From the NCBI GenBank assembly GCA_907163375.1, contig CAJQUW010016941.1:1-64000 (forward strand): 64,000 nt of DNA. Reading direction: 5' to 3'. The position numbers and the translations under genes are program-made. Positions 24,901-39,900 of the stretch are shown piece after piece; within the stretch, counting starts at the first letter, position 1; every line of letters begins with the position of its first letter. The notes beneath the pieces are model-generated. The model saw only the letters and a list, made by a program, of their open reading frames with translations, ran no database searches and was not told the DNA's origin. Source of the DNA: Prostheceraeus crozeri. Taxonomy: Eukaryota > Platyhelminthes > Polycladida > Euryleptidae.

Positions 24901-27900
24901 TGTTCATCTATTGAAACAGAATTCCTAAGAATTCATTAATACAACAGTAGGCAGGCGATGTGTCAACGAGCCAACACCCCTCTGTCTTGAGGAGGAGAAG
25001 GCTTAACTCATAAGGGCTACTGAAATCCCCCGAATAGCGAAAGACAAAAAACAGCTGAAATTAGATTATTTTCTTCTTTAAATAGAAGCTTGATTTCCTT
25101 TCACTGTTGAGCTTCAACCATTTTTCCGCGTTTCTACAACTCTTTCTAACAAATACATGTGATAGATTGTTTTTTCATATTCAGAATAAATGCAATAATA
25201 CACAGATGCTTTTCTATCTTAAACCCTAAAACGGAATGGTATTGGCAGCCTGCAGGCCTATGCACAAGTGCTACTATCAAAAACGCAAATTTAGGTCATA
25301 TAGTAATATTCAAGCTAAAATGAGCTCGAAACTAGCTACTCCGCTTTTGCGGGAAGTCCGGATCAGCAGGGGAGAAATCTCGTCCCCTAACCCGCTTATC
25401 CGGAGTGCACGGTATTGCATATACTCGTACCAATAATGCAAGTTGGTCTGCACATGACAAGCGGCAGACGCATTCAACAACATCAACAATATACAATAAT
25501 GCGAGCTGTTAATAATAATGAAAATAATAATAGTGTATATTTCATGAAAATGGTAATCATTACTGGTTATACTTAACGTCAAACTACTTGTATACAAAGT
25601 CAAGTCATAAATATTCCTTTGAAATGTCGGTATTTAACAATTTTGAGGTAAATGGGAAGAAAGACAGTTTTCGTTTTTGCAGATTATAACGTTCCAACCG
25701 AAAATGGCGTGAGTGATGAAGACGTCTTGGGAGGTATTTATGGAGTATATGCTCATCATTTCGCAATACTTTTTTTGAAAAGTTTCTTACTGATTCGTCT
25801 CCTTCTTGCTTCAATAGAATCATAGTAAATGGAATCATCATAAAAAATTCTTTGACCACGTTTATGAAAATAACTTTTTTCTAATGAAATTGCTTTTTTT
25901 CTCTAATGAAGAGAGAAAGCAATTATACTATACAAAGTCAATTTCATAATCAGATGAACTGGTTCTGGAGCGTTGATGACTTGGTGCGTAAGAACGGAGT
26001 CGGCAAGAATTTCTCAGATGTCGGGGTTTTGTAGCAAGAAACTCACGAAGTGAGTGAGAATCATCAGATAGAGAATATGGATCGAATTAGATCTGCAGCC
26101 GACTACTTGTGCGTGACCATAGCGTTGATTACCAGCGAATGATCACTTACACATCACGCAAGGTGGAAAACCCAATATACACTGACATTACTAAGAATAT
26201 AGGACAGTATACATTCAGCGGCGTCAGACTGGTCTGAATATCTCACCTGAAGAGCTTGAGGAGGGCCTATGCTTGGGATGATTCCATCTTCCACAGCGCG
26301 CATTTGACGTTGAAGAAGATCTTGCTGTCCTTCCCCTGGTGCCGGAGTTTCTTTCAATTCTTCAGCCGGTGTCTTCGAAGTACTTACGCTTCGAGCTGCA
26401 GTTGCGGTTTTAACTTCACTGGTCGCCTTCTCCTCTGCTTCTTCTTCAGCGTCAGATTGCTGCAGAATGGAAGAATGATACATTCCTTGTTCTCCTTCTC
26501 TCACTTCTTTGTCTTACCGCTTCAGATTCATCGCTGGATTCATCCAAAGGAATACCAAACTCATCGTCTACTCGAGGTTCAGGATAAGGTGGTATCATTG
26601 TCTCAGGAATCTTGCCAGATTTCGTCGAGGTTCCAGATCGACCAGAACGCTGTGACTGCGACGCGGGACCTCCTCGAGATGATGTCTTCCCACGACGAGC
26701 TGACATTATCGCCTCGTCTAGATGGAACACAAATGCAACAGAGTAATTTTGTATGATCAGCATAATCAGAATGATCAGTATAAATGATTTTGAGGAAGCC
26801 GGACTATAAAAATGAAACCTGACCTCTTCCTGGACATTAAAATTGTATTCATATAAAAGTGCAGTTATGAAGGCATTCTAATTAAATGAAAGAAATAAAA
26901 GGAAATTATAAGACTGTCAGTATATGATAAATGCCTCGATAGAGGATTTAAATGGTCAGAATGTCCGAGTGGCGAAGCCACGAGGATATTTGGCCATTTG
27001 GATCCGATATCGAGGCATTTATAACATATTTATAGCACTGTATGTAATGATATCAACATTGACAAACATAATTGATATATTCAACCATAGATTTGGGATT
27101 CTGTATTCTTGGAGATCTAGAATATCTAGGTTTCCATAGATTTATTTTCATTTTTAGATTTGAAACCTTGGAATTCTATGGATTCAGTCTTATCTATCTA
27201 TGCATTCGTTGTAGGAGTCCATGGATAGCAAAGGCATGAAAGATCGAATTCTATGGTTCATCCACAGAGCACTATGATTTAGAAGTCCATGGATTACCTG
27301 GTGATGTTTGAAATTTGAATCATGCATAATCAAACTGGAATAATCTGGTCATTTTATCCAAGCTCATCTCCTGAAAGGTTTACACGATAATGGCTTCACG
27401 TATTACTGAAAATCAAATTCATTTGCATCAACTACTGACACTGAAATTCAAAGCCATCTAAATGAAGTCCCAAAAATACTATTCAAAAGCGAAGTGGCAT
27501 TTAAGCTAGGAAAATTAGAATTCATCAAGGGAATTGATGAATTTACCGAATCCGATTTGAATTACTGCCTCAAGTACTTCTTTTCTGATGTCAGAAAAAC
27601 TGATGGTAGCAGGTATCCACCGTCAACTTTAAAAGAGCTTGGAGCGATGATTCAATACAATTTCATACACAACTACAATTTTAATTTCTCCTTATTCAAA
27701 GATCCTCAGTTTCAAGTCAAATCCAAAACAACATCAGTAAACGTTGATTTATCATCGCATTTTAGCTTAGAAGCAGCTCAAGAGCAATATGGGATGAAAA
27801 TGGTGACTTTCTTGAATACACAGAGCGAATGTCTAAAACAAACGCTTATAACACAAGAATGGATCCGAAGGTCACGCGAGTGTATGCCAGTGATAATGCC

Positions 27901-30900
27901 GAACGCTGTCCTTTGAAGTTATTCAAAGAGTACGTGTCGAAGCTCATAACCAGAAGGCAACAAGGCATTTTATCTTGCATGCATACCTTATCCTCGAGGC
28001 CCCGTCTGGTATAAAAATAGCATTCAGCAAACTGTGAGGAACTTGTTTCTACATTCTACATCAAGTGACATGTTCCTTACAAATACAAGCCTGAGAAGGA
28101 CCGCGAAGAATAGGCTGGTGCAAGCCGGGATTCCAAGCGAGGTCGCCAGGAAGAAGACTGGCCGCATATCTGATGCTGCAGATTCTGCATACATCGATGG
28201 GAGCTTATTTGAGAAGCAAATGAGCAGTGCTATATACTGTAATCAGTCAAATAACGAAGTGAGATCCATTGAGTGTCAAAGTGGAGCAAGGTTCTCATTC
28301 CAAAATTGCACTGTTAAAATTACAGTGAATGAATGCAAAGAACTAAATGACTCAAATGAAAAATGACTTGTGTTTTTGCAAAGTGTTCTAGTTGTTTGCC
28401 TTAACTGAATGTAAGTACTTTTATGACCAGTACTTACACTGATGTAAGTACTGAGATTTTAAATACAGATATCGACAAACTATAGTACTTTCCTGAAAAA
28501 TAAAATATGGCTTTTAACAATACTAAATACCATTTACAGTGCTTTAAATAGAAATAATAATATCGAGTACTACCAGTGGCTGCCATGATATGTAGTCTCC
28601 AATGAGCAGCGGTCACAAAAAAGCTCTTAAGACAACGCAGATACCATAGAGCTATAAAGCTATAAGAAACGCAGAATACCATACATTGCTCTAAATTATG
28701 ACCCCATAGCTAGTTACAGGCTCTTTGCCAAAATTAGTCATTAGAGTGATTATAACGTATATAGTATTATGTAACCGATTAACGGCATTATCGCTGATCA
28801 GGTCACAAAAACACACATTACATACTTATATTGACACAGTTGTATGGCAACGATGGAACCGGTGACCCGAAATCTTCATTTTACGTTATTCAAATTGTCA
28901 GTTTAATTACTGGCATATTTGCTGAATTATGCTGAAGGTTTACCATAAATTAAATTAAAACACGACATGGCTATAAAATTCGAAGAATCCAGGAAACGGA
29001 AGAAGCCAAAGTTAAACAACAAACCTAGTGGAAAATCGTGTGAATAATTAGGTTACTTAAAGTCAAGAGCGCATGAATATAAATTAATAGTAATAATATA
29101 GAGTTACTTACCACATTACAGAGTAGAAAACGTAATACATATAACGCCTAGCCGACCCAACTTTTAAAGGGACGAGAAATATATTGAAAGTTAAAACCAA
29201 TTTTACTTATAATTATAAACTAAAATGAGAGCTCGGTATGAAACACGACGAGAAGCTAACCAAAATTATAAATGATGAAAATCAAGAAGCATGAGCAAAC
29301 AAAATAAGATCACTATGTACGGAGTCATCAGGGAGGAACAATGTGACTGCATAAAGTTACATGATATAAGGTCTATAATTTAGTAATGCTGTCTCCACAG
29401 CCAACGAAGAATCGCCACGTGTCTTACCAGTTTACGCAACTGAAGAAAGAAATAGTTCTTTCAGAAAATAGTTTTAAGGCAATTCCCGCATTTGATATGT
29501 CAGCAAAGCTCAAGACTAACAGCAACCGCTCACCGCATTGGTCTGTAGAATTCGATGTCTTGATCTCTCTTTTAACGAGACGTTGCTTCTCGATTTGCAA
29601 TCTAACGAACTTACAATTAAGCTAAAATATAACTTGACTATATTATTTTACTTAACTTATGGTGAAACAATTCAGCTGATATCGAGATGCAGTTCTCAGA
29701 AAGGTGTCTTGTTTAAAACGAATAAACGGACATTTTGTCTAGTGCCCTGGGACTGTGGAACTGGATTTGAGGAATCCACTTCCTCATGGCGCTTTATTTG
29801 TAGCCGGGGTGAAAGGTGACAATCCAACCTGTCTTCTCCTTTGTAACAGGCAAATTTTCCATCGCTGCTGTAAACTTTCTGACCGTTCTATATCATGGAT
29901 AGAAAACAGAATATTAGCGGAACGACTTTATATTGACATGATGTATTATTCCGAAGTAATTGGATCGTTCTATGTCATCGATTTCATAGATATCAAATTC
30001 CCATTGACAAAATTTTCAGGAGCCGACAGTACCTGCTCAAGTTAGAATCGAACAGACACTTACATGTGGTTTAAGAACTCGTTTTCTCGTTCATCTAATC
30101 GGACATCAGGAATGCGTCTTGTTCTCAAAATCGTTAAGAAATTAATGTTATTTCTATCACCTAAAAACGTATGTATCGATGCGTCAAACCAAAACGATTT
30201 CATGCTGGATAAACTGATAAAAACAACATTCCTAACAATGAAGCGAATTTTCGCAGCGATGTCGAATCGTAAACAACAAATAAAGACATGCAACATGGAA
30301 ATATGGGCGACACAACAGAATATCAATGCGAATGCGATCATATCTTGGTATCTGTATTAATTAAGATCCCATGCTTCAATTTATAAAAAGGGCTGCATTG
30401 ATAACATGACTTAAGCATAATTTGCGACAGTCAGTTCATCTTCAACATTCGAAGATGACAATTGGCCGTTTGCAACGGCCAATTTAACATGTTAAGTGGT
30501 TGTGCCTTAATTGAGCGCAAAAACCTACATGACAAGTTCTGGACGAGATTCATAATTATGTCAAATGCGTCAAAACTGCCATATACGTGTAAGAAATCAT
30601 ATCACTGACTTCGGGAGACGATGATTTTGGGATGTGCAGAATGCCATCTAACGTCGTGCCAAGCCAACGTACGAGTAACAGTGGCATAGGCGTCAAAACA
30701 TGTAAATTTCATTACTAAACATTGCTGCGATGTAAAATGAAGTATAATGACTAGTTCAAGATATTAGTCTATCGTGGATAGTCGACCTTTGCTAATTGGC
30801 AACGACCATGAAAGCCCGCTTAGGTAGTTCTTCATTTCTCAAGTCGCCTGATTGTGATACTTCTATCAGATGGACGTTTCTCGATGAAAAATGATCAACA

Positions 30901-33900
30901 AAGACAGACATGCTGATTGAAGAACATGACATAACATCGATGATGATCGAGAAATGAAAAAACCGATGATGTGAAATTTTGCGAATTTAAACATTGAGCA
31001 TTTCTTAAATTGTAGAATCCCTTCCACGCAATCATATGCAAATCATGTCAAATTATACAAATTAATTTCTTGAGTCACTCTACAGGTGTGGTAGCAAGCA
31101 AATTCAGCCAAAATAACAAGCAATTGATAGAAGTATAATAACAAGCAATTGCCAAATAACTCTAATCGCAAGTGTGTGCAATACTGTGTAAATTGAAATT
31201 GTAGAGCTTCCAAAAAATCTAATTTATTCATTTGATCATATTTCTCTTAGACCTTGGTGCCTCTATGGAAAGCATTTAGGATAGAATGAATGCTTCATGA
31301 ACGCCATGCCAATGTGAGTTAATCTAATTTCTAGTGATCTAGTTCATCTTGCTATCTTGTGATTTCAAACAGTGATGGACCATTCATGAATCTGGAATCC
31401 ACTCGCTATCTCATAGCATGAGTGTCCATGCAAGGTTAAGTTAAAATCATCAATCTAATGAAGTAAAAAAATGTTTTGCTAAAAAATACACGCATTTCTT
31501 GTGAAAAAATATATACTGAAAACTAATGCTTAAATGATTTAATTATAACTTGTATAATCGCAATTTATGGAGTACTTTTACCTGTCAGTCCGAGCTTTCG
31601 ACCAAAGTTTAGTTAGTCATAATCATGGAAAGTGATGTACTCATGGCTCATAGAAAGTCATCACTTTCCGTAATTATAACGAGCTGAATTCTCGTCGAAA
31701 GCTCGGGCTGGCTATTAAAAGCTGTTCATAAATTGTGGCCTTGATTTTCGTAATTGACCAGGCGACGGGAGATCATGATGATTTTCCACAAAAAAGCGCA
31801 ATAAAAACTCCCCAAAGTTTACGGTCGTCGATGTAATATAGTTAAATTAGTAAACGACAGATATTCGGCGTCCAGCGCCTTCGGTGGTCGATCCTGCAAT
31901 AAAAAGCGCTGAAAAAACGCCTGAGATCTGTCGTTTACTAATTCAACATTATTACATCGACGACCGTAAACTTTGGAGAGTTTTTGATACGCTTTTTTGT
32001 GGATAATCAACTGATTTAATGGGGTTTTATCTGTGTGACTTTACACAAATACATGAGGGCCTACTACCTATAGCGACACCAGAGGTATATAGATGGAGTC
32101 GATGAGTACATCGTTTTGGAAGCTCTAAATCAGGGGTTGGTAACCTGCGACCCGTGAACCATTTGCTGTGGTCGACGGCTTCTCTTCAAAGTTGTAGTCA
32201 TGTGCGACCCACGAGGTCTGAAATACTTTGTGGCGAAACTGGTTTCATTGTTTTGGTTTACATCTCTAGCAATCTTGTGTTGCTGCAATCATGCTTGATC
32301 AAGCTTTGATTACTTGCACAATTTTCGTTGGATTTAATACTTTTTAAGTTTTTGTTTCGTAGATTACTTCTCTATTGAACCTAATCCAATTTTCATAATA
32401 GTTGATAAATTAAAGTTATGAAACATTTTACAACTTATTAACAAAATTGCACAGAGGATTTTCACGAAAGAAGTCGCAATTCAATTTAGTAATGTTTCGG
32501 AATATGTTGATAAGCACATCAATTAAAGATTGATTTCGCATTGATTATCTACTTGTGCGGCTGCGGCCCGCGAGATTGTTGAACATGATTCAGTGGCCCG
32601 CGGGCCGGCATAGGTTACCAACCCCTGCACTAAATAATCCAAGAAGTCTATCATACCTAAAACATTGATGTGATTGCTGTATACAAACCAGTGTGTACAA
32701 CATCTATATACAACTCACTATTGGTTTCCTTCTCTTTTCCCGCTGAAGAGCTTGAAACTAAATTACAGAAAAGGATGCAGATAAATAAATGAAATATTAA
32801 ATTTAAAATATATTTACGATAGGAAATGCCTAAATTACATAATGACATCACAAAACACTGACATCGGCAATAATGTTTCAAACAATTAGTTATGGGTAGG
32901 CTTCGGGATCGGAGGAAAAAACTACGCATGCATCAAATCCGACACACACACAGGAAAGATATGACTCAATGCAAGCACTTCTGAAAGGCACCGAAAGTAT
33001 GACTTATTTGTGATACTTCAAATAATTCACGTAGTACGGTGTGTGTTATATCTTGATCATCCTCAAAGACTGAATATCCAGTATATTAAAAGAATGTATA
33101 TCATGTGACATGTGATCAATTCAAAATCACAGCGCAGATCGGGTAATGGAACTTGTTTTCGTCATTTGTTCTAATAATATTTCAGTTAAAACCTCAGATA
33201 GGCCAATTCCGGTCTTTTATAAACACGAAACTTGTCGTACGTGCCTTGGATTAGATTAACTGATGATCAACTATCTCGAGCTGAGTATTGGCAATATACC
33301 AGGTTAATGAATGACAGTTCCAGCAAAGTGCGTGAATTTTTTGTTGTGAATATTATAGAGTTTTAGATAAAACTGGAGTTGAGATGTTTAAAATAAGATA
33401 ATTAAAATCTATATTTAAAATGTTTTATATACATATATGTTTTAAATATGGTTAAAAAACAATAGTTTTTACTAGGATCCTTTTAAATTTTTTTGCATTG
33501 TTTTTTCCTGTAAAAGGCGTCTTTTCTTCTTTCCATAGACAATCCAAACTCTTAAGACGAAATATTACATTCTATGTGTGTATAATTGTGTATCAAATGT
33601 CAGTAAATCATTTGACAAATGCACTTTCGTAATACTAGCAGAGCGAGTACAGTTTACTGGATACACAGTTAGTGCATATAGTGCATTTACAGCGATAATC
33701 GAATCAACTGTGGCAGAATTTATGTGGGACTGTGGTGCTATTATTGATTATCGCCAGCATTATCATGTCAACAGGGTGGCGGCCAGATTTCAAGCTTCAA
33801 ATTCCCGGGCGATTTCATCGAATTTCCACGGCATTTGTTTAATATTGACCAGATATATTCTAACTACACCGCTCGATAATTATCGGGACACTTCCTTTAA

Positions 33901-36900
33901 CTGCTTTCATCGTAAAATTTGAGACAATTCCTATTTGAATTTTGACGTGAACAATATTTGACTCAATCGACCTCAGTTTTTAATATTTTTTTAAATTCTG
34001 TGAGCGGTGGTTCTTACGATGAAAACCATCTACTTTCCTCAATGGCCTACAGCCAGTGAACTACTTACGGAATCTAAATGATTTCATATCGACAGGAAAA
34101 TTCACTTCCTGAACTTTCTGACGATCACAAAACACTATCTTGTCATCATCTGATCATCTGATTCATAAAATTCTATTAAGTTGTCTTTTGCCGCATTTCT
34201 ATTTAGTTGTACTCAGGCTTCAATATTCAAATACGGTTAGTTGAAGCAATTACATTTTGGAACACGTAATTTGTAACTACAGCGCATTCATGCCATGATG
34301 TGAAAAAGCATATGTTAATAGAAAGGCACGATGACACCAACTTATCAAGAAGTATCGACAAGAGCAACCAAGAAAACTGCCACAATGGAGGAAGACCGTA
34401 AGCGCCAAAAGAATTCCTAATTATTATCCTCCTTCTATCAGCATGTGTAGAAACAATGGGCACATGGTAACCGCCAGTCGTGAAATTTGTGTCTGATGTT
34501 TCGAACAGAGTCAAGTATAATGCCTAAGAATCAAGGTCTCGATCTTTCTTGATTCAGCGAATACGGTGCAACGCAGTGATGCTGCCTCTGTATTTAACTT
34601 AACAAATTATTTAACTTTCTTCTTCACATAGTATAATTAATTCCGTGAGCTTCTAGTTTATTGAAATAATACTCACAACGTGCCGAAAAAAATTAAAATG
34701 TCAATACAATGAATTGATAATACATATCTTTTGAAAAACTTCAACCTCAATTTGTAACTTCAGACTTATATGTCTGAAAGTTGAAGTCTGAAAAATTGCT
34801 AAAAGCAAAAATTATATGAATCAATTGATGAAAATGAAATATTCTGTGATTATCAAAAAGTACGAAAAAACCTATCGTTGTAAAATCATTCATATTTCAT
34901 GAATAGCTCACTGGCTGCAAACCACAGAATAAAGGCGTGATCGTTTGTGTCTGTTTAAAAATAGCTAATAGGATAAATGTGTAGGGCCAAGTAAAATTAT
35001 TCAAGAAACATCCTGATCTTTCAAAGATCTGATTACTTTCAAAGATTCTGATTTCATGGTTCTGATTACTTTCAAAACAATACATAGGCTTACTAATGTA
35101 TATGTTATCAAATGTTTGATGGACTATCAGTCAATCCCTCATTCTTGAAATATTTTATTTGACCGTCAATTAGTAATGCGGTGTGCGTTAAGAAATGCAT
35201 ACGTGCATATCGCGGTTTACCGGTCAAGCACATGCATCCAAGTATTAAATAGCTAGGCCCTATTTTTCTAGGCATATGGAATAGGCAAGCAAAATTTGCT
35301 TGCTTTGATGCTTGGAACGGTATTTGTTGATTTATTTTTCGCGTTTCTGGTATAGTCGTGACCGGAGCATAGAACAAAATGTCTACCGCTAGAAGAAGCT
35401 CCAACTGGTTGGTTCCATATACTAGCGACCATATTTTTGGTCTCGACTCCGATATTTGGAAGCGGTGGTCTATACATATGTTCCATTGGCTTATGTGGAC
35501 TTCTTGTCGCGACTTAATGTGAAGTTTTCGAAATCATCACTTAGCCAGACATGTTCAAAACACCAACGAAAACTTTGATGCACTTTTTTGTCGGTGCCAG
35601 CGTTGGTAGAATTTTTTGGCATGATTTTGGACTGATGTCCTTCCGCAACTTGGTGTGGGTGAAAGCGTATAAGTAACCTGTAGTAATAAAGCTATTATTG
35701 CTCAAAAAGTTTTACACTTGCAAAGTATCTTACAACTTATGAAATTTGTCACGTTAAAATAGACGACGATTTTGATATGACTTTTTTTAGTGTCCAAAAC
35801 TCGCAACTTCAATTACATCATTGGAGGCTGCATAATGTGCCAATTTGCCATATCACGAGTCTGTTACGAAATTGCATGCAAGCTCGTTAAGAAACAAAAA
35901 AACCGATTTTTTGCGAGTTTATGCTTGCATATACGAATTAGTTTATAGTCAACCCATCGACTTCGACGTGAATAGCCAAACATTGTTTTTGTAAGATGCA
36001 ACATTCCTTATTTGCCAAGATTCATCATTAGCGATTTCATTATAAGCGACGCGCCTACGACATAACCATCGCCTCACAAATATCATTTACAGTCACATGA
36101 AAACGAAACAAATTCATGTACTCATAGGCGTTTCATCCAGATGTGCAATCATATTGGTTACTTCAATTTAATATTCGAAGAAATTTAATAGAAATGGTGG
36201 TCTAAATATAAGTCATAATAGTAGCAGTTGAAATCAAAAATTATACTCGTTTAACATACTGGCAAAAAATCACAAAATGGCATCCCCGGGCTATTTAAGG
36301 GATAATTGGCTATTTCGCTAAAATTTAAGGGCGATTCCCGGGCTCGGCCGCCATCCTGTGTCAAGGTTACTAAACTCATGAAGATTGCGTGTAACAGCAG
36401 ACTTCAATAAGATATTTTTGTGAATAATGGCTTCATATTTTAGCTTTTTTAAATTTGAATTTGAGTTCATGGATGAAAGTGACGTTGTGTGCTTTCAGTT
36501 ATGTTTAGTGTGCTCAGTGAGTGACACGTGTTGAGTGAATATCCCTAATCATCAAGAACTACCTTCACTGTAATTTGTATCTATCCAATATGGCTGCTTT
36601 GTCAACCTTCGTTTTCTTTTCCGACATGCTAATAATATATTTTTCAATTGCCACCTCGCATTTTCTATCATTGTCTCTATAATAATGTATTATTCCTTCC
36701 TTTTCCCTTTTTCCTTTATTCAGCATAATCTGGCTAAATTATTTATTATTTATTTCCAAAGATGAAGCCGTGTATTAAAATGAATCGAAAACAGAAATGA
36801 TAGGCATTCTGAAATAAACAATAAAATGTCTCTTACAGTGATGATCAAACTTAAAATGCTACTATTAGGCATTCTAGCTAAAAGGTTTCCTAAATTAAAG

Positions 36901-39900
36901 AAGTATTTTTGGTTTATTAGTATAATATCATGTTTCCCTTAATTCACTAAGTCTTTTAGGGAAGATATCTATAGGGAGGTTATTTTAATTCACCTTAAGT
37001 GCTACCGCAATTTTCGTCAAACATGTAAAAAACAAAAAACACATGAAAACCATATTTAAAATATATTTGAAACATATATTGTGATGGATAAAAAACATTT
37101 TTTGTAACCCTAGATATAGCTGAACATTAGAAAATTCTCGGAAATCTGGTAACGCTTTTATTGGGACACCCTAATACCATGCGGCTTAAACCAAATGCCT
37201 ATAATACTCAATAGAAGGTTGACTGCGCACTGAATTTTGCAATGCACTTATGTAAACTTCCATTGCAGAACAATAACTAACGTTTAGGAGTTAATTAAGA
37301 CACACTGAAGTAAAGTGATAGTTCAAAATCATACATCAGACCGTATTACGTCATCGACTGAGGTCGTGTGAATATTTATGCTCAGAAGTTGCTAGGCCGC
37401 TGGGAGTACTCTGCCGAACTTAACAGCTTCCACACACGATAAACACAAATTGAATTTTTATTCGATGCACTGAAATTTACTTTCTACCTTCTTTACTAAG
37501 TTATTGCTCGCAGTTTTGGTAGTTAGATGAATCTAAGCAATCCAACATTGAAATTCGAATTGCGCATGTACTAAGGGACGTAATGTAACTAGCAAACTGA
37601 AAAATTTTCAATGAACGGATGAGTTCGTATTCAAATTCATTTGTTCGAATATTTAAAATTTTCCTGAAGATATATCTGACGAGACAGCTTGCTGCAAAAT
37701 AATACACGAATTTAACATCAAGGTTTCTAGCAGCAAAGGCAAGCATTTAATAACATCTACTAATCAAACACTTCCATTTTAATACTTTAGTTATTGATCA
37801 ATAGAATATATCAGAAGTAATGAGCAAATATGCAGTGTATATGCAGTTGCGCATATCGTAAATACAGGTAGATGAACTTTTGAATACAGGGTTTGAAATT
37901 GAATTGAATTAATATTTCGCGAGTCAAACAGTGTTCATGATACAAAGTGCTGTTAAAACAATATCTTAGTTTTCATGTAATGATAGCATTCTGTTCGCCG
38001 CGCTGTTCGATTTTTCATTTTACACTTTCACACTTTTGTGTTCAAATCGGAAAACACAATACTTCCGTATCTTAATCTTATCTTATATCTCAATAGTTTT
38101 GAAGCTCATTTCAACTATACTTGACAAGTCATGAATAATGATACATGCTGACATCAAGGAAAGTATATTTCAATGCATAATTCAAACGCATTATCTCTAG
38201 CAACATTGACATAATATCAAGGTACGGCATACCGATATAAATGCTAAATAATAGATAAAGAATAAAAGATATATCTTTAAAATAATAAAAGGTCCAATAT
38301 GCATATACACTATAGTGTATGCTGGTTGCAGCTCTACAGAACAGCATATTAATTCTTTTATCGACTTGATATAAGGAGCATTTAATATTGCTACCAGTGC
38401 TTTTATAATTTATATCATCTACTTTATCCACCAATATGCAGTTGCAGCAACATCATCGACACTGTTAAGAAGCTTGAAATCATTGTTTCCAAATGCATTT
38501 TCATCACATAATGTCGATAGCCAAAACAATTTGTTATAAGTAGCTCTAATGACTTTGCTTTCAATCCACCAGGGATATATAGAGGTTATTAAATGTCTTC
38601 AGTTGATGTGTTGCTAGTTGGTACTTCTATACACTTGAGAATCTTAAGGCGCCTATGTTAGCTAGCTTGGGCTGTACGATATACTCTTCATCACACGGCA
38701 ATGCTAGCATCTCTCACCGATTTGGAATCACATCGCTCACTATCAATAAGAAGATCGCATCAAATAAGTGTAAATGCCTTCAGGATTTCAATTGGGCAAA
38801 ATAGACATGCAGGTACCTTCATGAGTTTCAACAGACAAACAACATGGGAGGGTAAAACATTCAAATGAACAACCTTTTATTAGATCGACCTTCTTCGGTG
38901 GGAGCCGCTGAATACTCACCCCACATGGAGAGACGGGATTTTGGTGCTGTATAGAGAGGAAGTGAGTGCTGGGTTTGAAATCAAAAGTGCATGAAGCGAA
39001 GTGGTATCTAGCTCACTTAGTTCTTTCTACCTTAGTGCATTTCAGACAATCTCACCTGATGAGCGCGATTCCGATAGCGCAGCTGTAATTGGAAATCTCT
39101 TAAAACACACACATTAAAAGAAAAAAAGTTGCCCGAAAATGTAGCCAGTTGAAGAGTTAAGTGAAATGTAATTAAGATGAACGCAGAGCTGAAATGATTC
39201 ACAGCAACTCTGATATAAATGAAAATAAGTAGGAAACTGCCTATATAATCTATTAATTCATTCGCTGTTGTTGCGATAAAGCATTGTTTCTCAACCTCAA
39301 GAAACTAAGACTAACACTAAACTAAGACTCCACTAACCTCAAGTGGATTAAGTCTTATTTAAATAAATACGGATCTATCATGCGCAACGGCGTCTATTTA
39401 ATCGCCCTGTAATACAATATACTACTTTTGTCTCAAAGTCAGTTACTACAGATGATGTCCCGTAAGTCATGCATAAAGAATGATCGCGAGTCAGGTGCTA
39501 GTAGTAATTACGAAGCATCTGGAAAAGCAAAAAATATCATTTATATAACCCATACAATAACAGCATACAATGCAGCAGCACGTCAACGGAGCGAACCATT
39601 TGGAACGCATTGCTTAGTCAACCGTGAAAAATCGATAAACACAGTGCGTCACCCTCGTGTGGATAACTGACGCTCACTGAATCGTGATTTGCAGCAAAGT
39701 AGCGCTATCATGAACACGTAGCTGTATCAGCGTTGCCTCATTTGAAGGCACAATCATGATCTGTAGATGCTTTCAATACTTATCATATTGAAGAAATGGT
39801 TTTTCGACTTTCAGACAGCGCCATCGCATTAAGAAACCAAATCAAAGGCAGTGGAAGACGTCTTTGCACCAAATCCGCCATTGATAAAGCCTTTTTTCCA

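Noticed and set aside
29386-30360. Cluster of plus-strand frames of 79-98 codons
   Set aside because: They use different frames, overlap, and have no homology or splice sites that I can recognise.
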